A stretch of 17,177 nt of DNA from Halieaceae bacterium (GCA_011523115.1 WTHO01000280.1:3470-20646), one strand, 5' to 3'; counted from the first letter of the stretch, positions 1 to 8,869 are shown. The notes: a model not told the origin generated them from the sequence alone. Program-made: numbers and translations.

Positions 1-71
1 CGATACTGAAAACCTTTCGGTCGAGCCTTTCCGCTGGCGGGGAATCTTCGGTCACAAGACGAGTATGACAC
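1..71 (-). CDS. Partial unidentified CDS (N-terminus only), running off the left edge
   Basis: A GTG codon at 71-69 on the minus strand is followed by an open frame to the window edge (23 complete codons). It is preceded at a good distance by GGGAGGG (85-79, seven-base spacer), one of the clearest ribosome binding sites in the window. The visible residues begin MSYSSCDRRFPASGKARPKG, a basic, polar stretch with no recognised motif. It lies 55 bases downstream of the parE stop on the same strand, so it could be read from the same transcript. It does not resemble the start of ParC, the usual topoisomerase IV partner. With so few codons no function can be given, and chance openness is possible. 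The call rests on the binding site. Confidence 0.35.
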   Translation of the reverse strand, partial: MSYSSCDRRFPASGKARPKGFQY

Positions 72-78
72 GTCAGGA

Positions 79-85
79 CCCTCCC
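79..85 (-). promoter_or_regulatory. Ribosome binding site for the left-edge partial gene
   Basis: The minus-strand sequence GGGAGGG lies seven bases upstream of a GTG that opens a frame to the window edge. It is close to the ideal anti-16S complement and is stronger than most binding sites in this window. It favours this GTG over another GTG at 55-53 in a different frame, which has no such site. Confidence 0.4.
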
Positions 86-126
86 TGCCGGAGATGACAG
101 TGGGAGTCGGAGGTAAAAAGGAGGTG

Positions 127-2019
<1,893 letters not shown>

Positions 2020-2116
2020 CTAGCGTAACTCGCTCTAAAACTGTGTTTCTTCAGGCCGCGTGCGCCGACCGCCTCTGCAAGGCTTGCCTCACCTAGCCCG
2101 CAGCGCGCCTTTGGGT

Positions 2117-2941
2117 TCATGCGTAGCCAGATGAGTCCAGGTCGACTTCGAAAGTCTCGTCCGTTACGCGACACACGACCGTATCCCAGGCTCCACTTTT
2201 GTGCAGATTGATCAGCCGGCACCCCGGCGCCAGCGAGTCAACCTTGAATACCGCCGAGTGCGGCGCGAACTGCACGCAGGTAGAGGGTGTCGTCAGGCAT
2301 TGTACGCCTTGGTAGGCTTGGGTCGAATCCTGATGCACGTGCCCGGAAATCACCAGCGCCCGGTCGGTCAACGGTGCCAAGCGGCTCAGGGCGTCTGCGC
2401 CATTTTCTGCCCCGATTTCATCAAGCCACTCGCATCCCACCGGCATGAGCGGGTGGTGGGTCGCCACAAGCATGGGCCGCTGGGCTTGCTGGGCTTGCTG
2501 GACTGCCTCCTCCAATGCCCGCAGTTCACCGTCGCTCAGGTGTCCAGCGACCATCCCCTGTCGTTGGGTATTGAGCATCAATATATCCCAGTGGCTAAGC
2601 CGGATATGACGCTTGAAGTGCTCGCTAAGCTGGTGCTCAGGTGACCAAGTCGCGTCATGATTGCCAGGTAGCCAAAAGCTGGGTACATCCAGTGACGCCA
2701 GTGCAGCCCGAAGCCGGTGGTATGCCTCCTCAGACTCATCGCCGGCCAGATCTCCCGTAAGGAGTAGCGCATCAACGGGCGCCAAATCTGCCACGAGACG
2801 GCACACCGCCTCGAGGGAGCGATCGGTGTCAACCCCAACCAACTTGCCTCCCCGTGACTGCATAAGATGCGTGTCAGAGAGCTGCACGACCCGGCTGGAG
2901 TCAGCCGTATCCAGCACGGCGAGGCCGTTTAACGCATTCAT
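2117..2941 (-). CDS. cpdA: CpdA-type 3',5'-cyclic-AMP phosphodiesterase (calcineurin-like metallophosphoesterase)
   Basis: A class III cyclic nucleotide phosphodiesterase, expected to hydrolyse cAMP to AMP in the cytoplasm and so limit CRP-type signalling. All five metallophosphoesterase motifs are visible in the 274 residues: SDTH (22-25), GDLAGD (63-68), GNHD (93-96), THHPL (161-165) and GHVHQD (200-205). The segment TPSTCVQF (218-225) is typical of CpdA. The ATG at 2941 overlaps the yqiB stop by four bases (ATGA), indicating translational coupling. The position between yqiB and parE is the same as in E. coli, which strengthens the CpdA assignment over a generic phosphoesterase. A Gln/Ala-rich stretch (147-154) arises from a 9-bp DNA duplication. 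Substrate specificity is inferred from family and context. Confidence 0.92.
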   Translation of the reverse strand: MNALNGLAVLDTADSSRVVQLSDTHLMQSRGGKLVGVDTDRSLEAVCRLVADLAPVDALLLTGDLAGDESEEAYHRLRAALASLDVPSFWLPGNHDATWSPEHQLSEHFKRHIRLSHWDILMLNTQRQGMVAGHLSDGELRALEEAVQQAQQAQRPMLVATHHPLMPVGCEWLDEIGAENGADALSRLAPLTDRALVISGHVHQDSTQAYQGVQCLTTPSTCVQFAPHSAVFKVDSLAPGCRLINLHKSGAWDTVVCRVTDETFEVDLDSSGYA

Positions 2942-3423
2942 GGTCCGGCGGAATCAGAATCGGTCAATGGCGCATTGGTTGACCGTCCATTAGTGAGACA
3001 AAACTCCATCAACTCCGCGGCGAAGCGATTCTGCTGGAACTTTTCGTCTCGTTGTAGCATCTCGGGATTCGGATAGCGGTAGCGCGCCTCGAAGCGTCGC
3101 GAGGTACTACAATGCACCACCTCAGCCATCCGCGCGTCATGGTATAGGCGCAAATCCAAACAGCTTTTGCTCCCCATCTGTATGGCGGAACCCTGATAGC
3201 GTAGCCGCATATCGGTGGTATAACGATCCCGGGCGGTGACCTCCAGCTCCACAACCGCATCGCCAACCTCAAAGGCGCAACGGGGCTGCTGCTCGTAACC
3301 CGGGAAGAGGCGCACCAAACGGTGATAATTAGCCTCGCACTGGGCATGCAGGTCGGACAGGTCTATGTGATAGGTCCGACGTGACCTGCTGCGCGGGCGA
3401 GACTGTTGCGTGCGATCTGACAT
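2938..3423 (-). CDS. yqiB: YqiB-like DUF1249 family protein
   Basis: A conserved protein of unknown biochemical function, always small and found beside cpdA in many gammaproteobacteria. The match to E. coli YqiB is clear from memory: CEANYHRLVRLFPG near the N-terminus, RYTT in the middle, LRLYHDARMAEVVHC, then FEARYRYPNPEMLQRDEKFQQNRF and a closing FCL segment. The frame is open to a TTG at 3465, but the ATG at 3423 is chosen. It gives 161 residues starting MSDRTQQ, and the extra upstream residues lie across a likely promoter. The N-terminus (SRPRSRSRR) is strongly basic. The stop overlaps the cpdA start by four bases. The gene is divergent from tolC, as in E. coli. Confidence 0.88.
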   Translation of the reverse strand: MSDRTQQSRPRSRSRRTYHIDLSDLHAQCEANYHRLVRLFPGYEQQPRCAFEVGDAVVELEVTARDRYTTDMRLRYQGSAIQMGSKSCLDLRLYHDARMAEVVHCSTSRRFEARYRYPNPEMLQRDEKFQQNRFAAELMEFCLTNGRSTNAPLTDSDSAGP

Positions 3424-3430
3424 GGCGCTA

Positions 3431-3439
3431 AGTGTAGCA
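3431..3439 (-). promoter_or_regulatory. Possible extended -10 promoter element for yqiB-cpdA-parE
   Basis: The minus strand reads TGCTACACT, fitting the extended -10 pattern TGnTAnnnT. No good -35 is seen at the usual spacing. Transcription would start almost at the yqiB ATG (3423), giving a very short or leaderless message. If the element is spurious, the promoter lies further upstream in the space shared with tolC. Confidence 0.3.
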
Positions 3440-3505
3440 AGCCCCCAGAGCCGACGAAGTGCCAAAATGTTGTCGGTTTTGACGCCGCAAAAAGGCGCAT
3501 CACAG

Positions 3506-3514
3506 TGGTAGACT
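3506..3514 (+). promoter_or_regulatory. tolC: Possible extended -10 promoter element for tolC
   Basis: The sequence TGGTAGACT fits TGnTAnnnT. TTGACG at 3479-3484 is too far upstream to pair with it normally, so the element would act as an extended -10. Transcription would begin near 3521. That rules out translation from the in-frame GTG at 3505 and supports the ATG at 3547. Confidence 0.35.
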
Positions 3515-3546
3515 CGCCCTCCCGAAATGACTCAGACCCTGACGCC

Positions 3547-4973
3547 ATGCCTGCTTTGCATCGTCCCCTACAATTTCTAGCGCTCGCCGTGACCACCAGC
3601 GCGTTTTCGGCTATGGCCTCTGCTGATACGCTTGTTGATATCTATGAACTCGCATTAGAGAACGACGCGCAACTGAAGGCGCAGGTAGCGCAATACAACG
3701 CGGATATCGAGCTGGAGAAGCTGGCGCTGGCACCCCTTCTGCCACAGGCCCGCGCAGGCTACTCATATACCGACTCGGAGAACGACTCCACGCGGCCCAA
3801 TGTGAGGGTCACTCCCGAGGGAACGCTCGATCAAATCGATGTGACTTCTGAGACGAACACCGAAACCGACGGGTACGACGTCAGTCTTTCGCAGACACTC
3901 TTTGACCTGTCAGCCTGGTTTGGCTGGAAAGCGGGGAAAGAAACCTCCCGGCGAGCTGAGGCTGATCTTTCTGCGGCGCAACAGGATCTCATCGTCAGGG
4001 TGGTGCAGTCCTACTTTGGCGTGCTGCGTGCGCAGGACAATCTCAGGGCATCGCAAGCCCAAGAGCGCGCCTTTGAGCGCCAGCTCGAACAGACCCGGCA
4101 ACGATTCGAAGTCGGCTTGATCGCCATTACCGACGTCTATGAGGCAGAGGCCGCGCGAGACCTGGCACAAGTAACGCGCATCGTCGATGAGAACAACGTG
4201 GCGGTGGCGAAAGAAAACTTGTCAGTGCTCACAGGCCAAACACCCGGCGCGCTTTTCGTACTGGGCGAGACATTCGACCCAAAACCGCCCGAGCCTGCCG
4301 AGCGCGCAGCGTGGGTCGACTTTGCCATGTCCAACAATTACCGGCTCGCCGCATCTCGATTCGCCGAGGAGGCGGCCCGACAGACTGCAACATCATCCCG
4401 CATGGGTCACGCACCACTGTCACGGCGACGTATCGCTATCAGGATACAGAGACAACGGGCAGCATCAGACAAAGCCCGGAGAGCCTTTTCAACTTTCCAC
4501 CCGATTCAGAGCAGACCAATGAGAGCTGGCAGATTCGCTTTGACTTACCCCTGTCTGCCGGGGGCGCAATCAGCGCCAGCCGCCGACGTGCCGCGGAACA
4601 GTTCAATGCCGCTCGGGAAACTCGCATCAACCTGACGCGCACCACTGTGACGCAGGCACGGTCTCTGCATATGACGGTAATGTCGGATGTCTCGCGCGTG
4701 ATGGCGCGCAAGCAGTCGATTGTGTCCAGCCAGAGCGCGCTCGATGCGACACAGGCGGGTTATGAAGTGGGCACACGCAACATCGTTGACGTCTTGAATG
4801 CTCAGAACAAACTCTTTGCTGCGCAACGCGACTACGCCAACAGCCGGTACGACTTCATCATCAATTCCCTGCGTTTAAAGGAAGTCGCCGGCACCCTTTC
4901 GCCCGAGGATATCGCGAGACTGGAAGGCTTTTTGTTGCCACCCCCCGCACCCACCGCCTCAGGCAGCGAGTAA
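3547..4973 (+). pseudogene. tolC: TolC-family outer membrane efflux/secretion channel, interrupted by a -1 frameshift
   Basis: TolC trimers form the outer-membrane and periplasmic tunnel for tripartite efflux pumps and type I secretion. From ATG 3547 the protein opens with a signal peptide of about 26 residues, with cleavage likely after ASA before DTLVDIYELAL, the usual TolC mature start. The first TolC repeat includes RFEVGLIAITDVYEAEAARD. The second, in another frame, includes AGYEVGTRNIVDVLNAQNKL. The first frame runs into a stop at 4633-4635. The continuation ends at 4973. One missing base at about 4415 joins them: codons CAC GCA CC(n) ACT GTC ACG restore GHAPTVTATY, matching the GHxPT motif of the family. 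The repaired product is about 475 residues (E. coli TolC precursor 493). No slippery heptamer is present. A sequencing error is as likely as a true mutation. Divergent from yqiB, as in E. coli. Confidence 0.9.
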
Positions 4974-4985
4974 CCATCTACGATG

Positions 4986-5013
4986 CGGATCAACGGGCAG
5001 CATGTCTGATCCG
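4986..5013 (+). promoter_or_regulatory. Inverted repeat around the methyltransferase start codon
   Basis: CGGATC (4986-4991) and GATCCG (5008-5013) are perfect 6-bp complements. The 16-base loop holds the weak binding site and the ATG at 5002. It could fold in the mRNA and limit initiation, but a 6-bp stem can arise by chance. Confidence 0.2.
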
Positions 5014-5637
5014 GATCGGGAATCACTCCCCACAGCGCCAGCCGACTCCGTCCGGGGCTTTTTACCTGACAACGAGGGCAGGCAGCTGTATGAGTGGGCG
5101 GCGAGCGTAGCCCCACTCGGCCCCATAATCGAGATTGGTAGCTACTGCGGGCGCTCGACCATCTGGCTTGCACAAGCGGCATTGCGCCATAACACCGTGG
5201 TCTATGCTGTCGATCACCACCGTGGATCAGAGGAACATCAACCCGGGGAGAGCCACCACGATCCCGCTCTGGTAGATGGCTCAGGTGCAGTCGATACGTT
5301 CCATGAGTTCAGGCGCAATATTACGGAGGCCGGCGTCGATAGCGCGGTCATACCCATTGTGGCCGCCAGTGCACAGCTTGCTCGATTCTGGCGTGGCGGG
5401 CTGGCTATGGTCTTCATCGATGGTGGCCACAGCCTTGAGGCCGCACTGACAGATTACCGGGCTTGGGCGGGACACCTAAGACCCGGTGGTATTCTGGCGA
5501 TTCACGACGTGTTTGCGGACCCGGCCGAGGGGGGGCTCGCGCCCTTTACCATCTGGCAGCTGGCCAGCCAGTCAGGCCTGTTTGAGCCGCTGGGTACGGA
5601 GGGTAGTCTGAGGGGCTTGATGCGCATCACCGCCTAA
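5002..5637 (+). CDS. Class I SAM-dependent methyltransferase (Methyltransf_24-like), substrate unknown
   Basis: A 211-residue Rossmann-fold methyltransferase. Motif I is IEIGSYCGRST (43-53). The acidic residue after strand 2 lies in VDHHRG (70-75). FIDGGH (138-143) and LRPGGILAIHDV (159-170) are typical of Methyltransf_24 and sugar O-methyltransferase-like enzymes, where acidic residues can bind a metal. The most distinctive part is the His/Glu-rich DHHRGSEEHQPGESHHD (71-87), which may form a metal or substrate site (inference). The gene starts 28 bases after the tolC stop but has no role link to TolC. It converges on the toroid/methyltransferase/GT4 trio and probably works with it. The ATG has only a weak upstream GGGCAG and sits in the loop of a 6-bp inverted repeat. 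Cytoplasmic: no signal peptide or membrane segment. Confidence 0.85.
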   Translation: MSDPDRESLPTAPADSVRGFLPDNEGRQLYEWAASVAPLGPIIEIGSYCGRSTIWLAQAALRHNTVVYAVDHHRGSEEHQPGESHHDPALVDGSGAVDTFHEFRRNITEAGVDSAVIPIVAASAQLARFWRGGLAMVFIDGGHSLEAALTDYRAWAGHLRPGGILAIHDVFADPAEGGLAPFTIWQLASQSGLFEPLGTEGSLRGLMRITA

Positions 5638-5648
5638 ACCGTCTCTTT

Positions 5649-5673
5649 CAATAGCAACGTCGCGCGGCTATTG
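5649..5673. terminator. Possible hairpin at the convergent gene ends
   Basis: CAATAGC (5649-5655) and GCTATTG (5667-5673) form a perfect 7-bp inverted repeat around an 11-base loop, starting 11 bases after the methyltransferase stop. A second short pairing, GTCGC/GCGAC, spans copies two and three of the tandem repeat. No U-tract follows in either direction, so it is not a canonical intrinsic terminator. It could still end or protect transcripts from both sides. Confidence 0.3.
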
Positions 5674-5712
5674 GCAACGTCGCGCGGCTACTGGCGACAT
5701 CGCTCGGCGTCC
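5653..5712. repeat. Three tandem 20-bp repeats between convergent genes
   Basis: Copies 5653-5672 and 5673-5692 differ at only two of 20 positions (second copy GGCAACGTCGCGCGGCTACT). Copy 5693-5712 is a degenerate third. The array occupies most of the 85-base gap between the convergent methyltransferase (ends 5637) and toroid protein (stop at 5723). No reading frame across it looks coding. Tandem duplication is directly visible; any function is not. Confidence 0.85.
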
Positions 5713-5722
5713 TCTTGCTCCG

Positions 5723-6763
5723 TTATTCGCTTAAAGCTGTTTTCAGAAATAGCTGGCTTGCGCCGCTGTGGGCTGTCAGAGCGTCGGCCGCCAGTAGAAC
5801 CGCGCCAGCTGTCCAGGTGGGCTTCTCCAGTGGCCACAGCACTCGCTCGGCAAACTGATAGCCAGTCCACCATCCGCCGTCAATATCACGCCACTGAGTC
5901 AGCCAGCCAAAGAGTTCTATGGCGCGGTCGCGGTCGCCAGCCGCGAGCAAGGCGAGGGTCAACTCGCACGACTCAGCCACCGTCACCCAGGGTTGATGAT
6001 TTTCGCAGCGACAACCGATGCCGGGCTCGATGAATTCCTCCCAGCGCTGTGCCAGCCTTTTGCTGGCCTCTACACCGACGACCCACCCCGCAAGAATGGG
6101 ATAAAACCAATCCATGGCATAGCGGGATTTGCTCTCCCAGGTTCGATCGAACCGCTCAGGCCGATACCTCAATGCCTCACCCAATCGGGTCCGGGCAGCG
6201 CGCCACATCGCCGTTGGATAATCGAGTTGCTCTGCGATCAGAATGGCGCATTCAAGTGACTTATAGATTGAACTGCACCCGGTCACGAGCGCGTCGCCCA
6301 AGGCGCGATCGTTTTGATCTACGGCCCAGTCAATCTCGCCATCGGGCCCCTGGTAACGGAGCACAAAATCAATCGCCCGGGTCACCACAGGGAAAAAGCG
6401 TGCCAGAAAACCTTGATCACCTGTTACGAGGAAGTGGTGCCAGACCCCGGTCGCAACGTAAGCGATGTAGTTCGTTTCTCTTCGATCAATGGCCGGGTCG
6501 GGATGCCCGCCTCGATAACAGGCCCACCAACTGCCGTCGTCGAGCTGTTGCTCTGCCAGCCACCCGTAGGCGCGCTCAGCTGCGCCCAGTTCGCCGGCAA
6601 TGCTGAGGCCCATGGCCGCCTCTGTGTGATCCCACGGATCGGTATGGCCACCATCAAACCAGGGAATCTCGCCATCCGATCGCTGAGAGGCGAGCAAAAA
6701 CTCAACGGTGGGCCTCAGCCATTGCGCTGGGTAGACGTCAGTGCTCAAAAACGGCGCGTTCAC
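5723..6763 (-). CDS. Alpha/alpha-toroid protein with QW-like repeats ('prenyltransferase/squalene cyclase-like'), function unknown
   Basis: The 346 residues show repeated QW-like motifs at the ends of helices, as in squalene/oxidosqualene cyclases and related toroids: FLLASQRSDGEIPW (22-35), WLAEQQLDDGSWW (68-80), FVLRYQGPDGEIDW (133-146) and WLTQWRDIDGGWW (287-299). Other conserved-looking stretches are DPWDHTEAA (42-50), RRETNYIAYVATGVWHH (94-110), RYAMDWFYPILAGW (214-227) and EKPTWTAGAVLLAADA (313-328). The DDTA/DxDD signatures of terpene cyclases are not seen, so cyclase activity is not supported. The toroid also fits (alpha/alpha)6 glycan-active enzymes, which suits its glycosyltransferase neighbour. 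Its GTG start overlaps the upstream methyltransferase stop by four bases (GTGA), with GGAG ten bases ahead. No signal peptide is visible. Automatic pipelines would probably name it 'prenyltransferase', a name to distrust. Confidence 0.8.
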   Translation of the reverse strand: MNAPFLSTDVYPAQWLRPTVEFLLASQRSDGEIPWFDGGHTDPWDHTEAAMGLSIAGELGAAERAYGWLAEQQLDDGSWWACYRGGHPDPAIDRRETNYIAYVATGVWHHFLVTGDQGFLARFFPVVTRAIDFVLRYQGPDGEIDWAVDQNDRALGDALVTGCSSIYKSLECAILIAEQLDYPTAMWRAARTRLGEALRYRPERFDRTWESKSRYAMDWFYPILAGWVVGVEASKRLAQRWEEFIEPGIGCRCENHQPWVTVAESCELTLALLAAGDRDRAIELFGWLTQWRDIDGGWWTGYQFAERVLWPLEKPTWTAGAVLLAADALTAHSGASQLFLKTALSE

Positions 6764-7500
6764 AATGCATGATCTCCAACAGTCGCCTTGGCCGTTCGGG
6801 GCTTGGTGAAGTACAGAATGATGCTCTTACCCATGATCGGGTTCAGCAGGCTGTCAATCGCGCGGGTCAGCCATGGTTGCGCCATCAGATCCCATACCAG
6901 TAGCTTGTGATACCAGCGCAGTAACGAGGGCTCCGGTTCCCGACGCCAAAAGAGGCACTTCAACCACCAATAAGGGACATGCAGCGCGTGTGCACTGCCA
7001 CGGCCCCCAAATTCGAAACCCTGTTGCTGAATCTCCCGACGCAGATGCGTCGCATCGAAAATCCGTATGTGCCCACCCGGCGTCGTGCGGTACTGCTCGC
7101 TGAGTTGCCAACAAATCCACTCTGGCCATTGCCTTGGAACGCTGACACACAGGCGCCCGCCGGGCTTCAACACGCGCAAGGCCTCCTCCAGTACCGTGAG
7201 ATAGTTAGGGATGTGCTCCAAAATTTCACTGGCGATGACCACATCGACCGTTTCATCAGCAAGTGGCAAGGCAGTGGCGTCTCCCGTCGCAAAACCAATC
7301 TGACCGCCGGGAGAGTGGGGCTGCATGTCTGTGATACGACCCCGCGCAGTGGCCAGATCCTCGGCAGACAAATCCAAGCCCAATGCGAACACACCCTCCA
7401 AAAGGTACGTCGCCAAGGTGTGTCGGCCCTCCCCACAACCTACATCGAGGCAAACCTGCCCGGGCGAGAGCCCCAACTGATCAAGATCGACCGTTAACAC
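6760..7500 (-). CDS. Class I SAM-dependent methyltransferase (Methyltransf_11-like), substrate unknown
   Basis: A 246-residue methyltransferase with motif I LDVGCGEGRH (18-27), acidic residue in GLDLSAED (41-48), GDATALPLADETVD (73-86), SEILEHIPN (91-99) and LKPGGRLCVSVP (111-122). These are the features of the UbiE/Methyltransf_11 superfamily. GHIRIF (143-148) and an aromatic/basic C-terminal half (WWLKCLFWRR, 178-187) suggest contact with a lipid or membrane-linked substrate (inference). The GTG at 7500 is forced: the next upstream in-frame codons include a stop, and motif I starts only 17 residues later. It overlaps the GT4 stop by seven bases and the toroid start by four, so the three genes are translationally coupled and probably act on one product. 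Confidence 0.88.
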   Translation of the reverse strand: MLTVDLDQLGLSPGQVCLDVGCGEGRHTLATYLLEGVFALGLDLSAEDLATARGRITDMQPHSPGGQIGFATGDATALPLADETVDVVIASEILEHIPNYLTVLEEALRVLKPGGRLCVSVPRQWPEWICWQLSEQYRTTPGGHIRIFDATHLRREIQQQGFEFGGRGSAHALHVPYWWLKCLFWRREPEPSLLRWYHKLLVWDLMAQPWLTRAIDSLLNPIMGKSIILYFTKPRTAKATVGDHAL

Positions 7501-8732
7501 GCGTCAATACGGCGCCAGTACTGATGAACCATCTGCCGCGCGCAGACTGACCAGCAAAAATGTTCATGGACACGCTGCAGACCACGCTCGGAGAGCGCCG
7601 CCGCCAATGCGGGGTCATCCAACACACGCGCGATGGCCTCCGCCAGCGCGGCGTGATCGCCGGCCGACACCTGCAGCCCCCCATCCGACACCACCTCCTT
7701 GAGCGCTCCACCGTCGCTAGACACCAGCGGGATACCCGCCGCCATCGCCTCAACCGCGGGCAAACCAAAGCCCTCATACAGGGAGGGCACAACTGCCACC
7801 GCACTCTCTGCGTAAAGACGGTTGATGTCGTCGTGACTGGCATCACCGACAAATCGAATGCAGTCAGCTAAATCGAGCTGACGTATCAACGCCTCTGTGT
7901 CGCCACCGGGTTTGGGTCGGGCGATGAGCACCAATCGTTGTTGAGGACGCTCCTCACGGAGCTGTTTGAGCGCCCGCAGCAATACGTGCAAACCCTTGAG
8001 GGGTGCGTCGGCAGATGCTGTCGCAACAATCTGTTGAGGGTCCCGGCGTATCTGCGGCAAAGGTCTGAAAAGACTGGTATCGACGCCGTTGGGCACAACA
8101 CGAATCACACTCGGCAACACACCAAAGTCCGTTGCAATGTCTGTCGCCGACACCTGAGATACCGTCACAATATGGTGCAGTTGTGACGCGACTCTGGCCT
8201 GCATTGACAGAAAAGAATGCCAGCGTCGGGCAAGTAATCGCCTCCAGCCGACCGGCTCGGCCGATAGCGCGACCCTCAGGTCCCGGGTGATGGGATGATG
8301 AATGGTCGTCACCACTGGCAGCCCTGCCCGCTGCAAATCCAGAATGCCATCTGCCAGCGTCTGGTTATCGTGGACGACGTCAAACTGATCGGCGTGGGCC
8401 AGCAACCAGTCGCGCGCTCGCTCGCCAAAAGTCCAGGGCTCCGCGAACCCGCCAGTCAGTTTGCTTACCCACTCTTTTCTAGCGAGAGGGTCCCGTAATT
8501 CCGCTGCGCTCACCATCATGGACTCGCGAGCATAGAGGTCGAGGCTGGGCAGCTTAACTAACGCCACTCCGGAGACCAGATCAGGGTAAGGCGGACCAGA
8601 AATCACCGTCACCTGATGCCCCATGGCCGTCAGCGCCTGACTCAGGTAGCGCAAATACACACCCTGCCCGCCGGAGAAAGGTGCCGACCGGTAGCCCAGT
8701 AGCGCGACGCGCAAACGGCCCCGCTGAGGCAC
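7494..8732 (-). CDS. Glycosyltransferase family 4 (GT-B fold)
   Basis: A retaining GT-B glycosyltransferase of about 412 residues, expected to transfer a sugar from a nucleotide donor in the cytoplasm. The N-terminal acceptor domain has SGGQGVYLRYLSQAL (20-34) and TIHHPITRD (143-151). The donor domain has PNGVDTSLF (214-222), ADAPLKGLHVLLRAL (241-255) and the E-x7-E signature in YEGFGLPAVEAMAAG (319-333; E320, E328). These mark GT4. Donor and acceptor cannot be read from sequence. The GTG at 8732 is the first possible start, but a TTG six codons on (MRVALLGY-like) is also plausible. It is the first gene of the trio, divergent from rmlA 199 bases away, so dTDP-rhamnose is a possible donor (inference only). 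Confidence 0.92.
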   Translation of the reverse strand: MPQRGRLRVALLGYRSAPFSGGQGVYLRYLSQALTAMGHQVTVISGPPYPDLVSGVALVKLPSLDLYARESMMVSAAELRDPLARKEWVSKLTGGFAEPWTFGERARDWLLAHADQFDVVHDNQTLADGILDLQRAGLPVVTTIHHPITRDLRVALSAEPVGWRRLLARRWHSFLSMQARVASQLHHIVTVSQVSATDIATDFGVLPSVIRVVPNGVDTSLFRPLPQIRRDPQQIVATASADAPLKGLHVLLRALKQLREERPQQRLVLIARPKPGGDTEALIRQLDLADCIRFVGDASHDDINRLYAESAVAVVPSLYEGFGLPAVEAMAAGIPLVSSDGGALKEVVSDGGLQVSAGDHAALAEAIARVLDDPALAAALSERGLQRVHEHFCWSVCARQMVHQYWRRIDAC

Positions 8733-8838
8733 ACCTGCGTGAGCCTCGGCAGCATTCGGCGTGTTGAGCGGTGCGTTAATGGGAAACTCCGGGTGGGCGG
8801 CAACTCATCGCAGCGCCCTCGCCGTGTTATCGGCCGAA

Positions 8839-8869
8839 CGCTGCACAGTACAGAGGGTGCAGTGTAGCG
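8839..8869. repeat. Inverted repeat in the GT4/rmlA divergent intergenic region
   Basis: CTGCAC (8841-8846) and GTGCAG (8857-8862) are perfect 6-bp complements around a ten-base spacer. An alternative outer pairing is CGCT (8839-8842) with AGCG (8866-8869). It lies upstream of both divergent genes, directly before the possible rmlA promoter, so it could be an operator. No known regulator motif was recognised. Confidence 0.25.

Noticed and set aside
1..55. Alternative partial frame at the left edge starting at GTG 55-53 (MTEDSPPAERLDRK...).
   Set aside because: It has no ribosome binding site, whereas the GTG at 71-69 has a strong one; both cannot be real.
2480..2497. Two 9-bp tandem copies of CTGGGCTTG.
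   Set aside because: They lie in cpdA and simply encode a Gln/Ala-rich helix segment; no sign of a separate function.
4405..4425. Programmed ribosomal frameshift in tolC.
   Set aside because: No slippery heptamer or downstream structure is seen at the junction, and TolC is not known to need one. A missing base explains the data more simply.
5653..5712. CRISPR-like array.
   Set aside because: The 20-bp units are directly adjacent with no unique spacers, and no cas genes are present.
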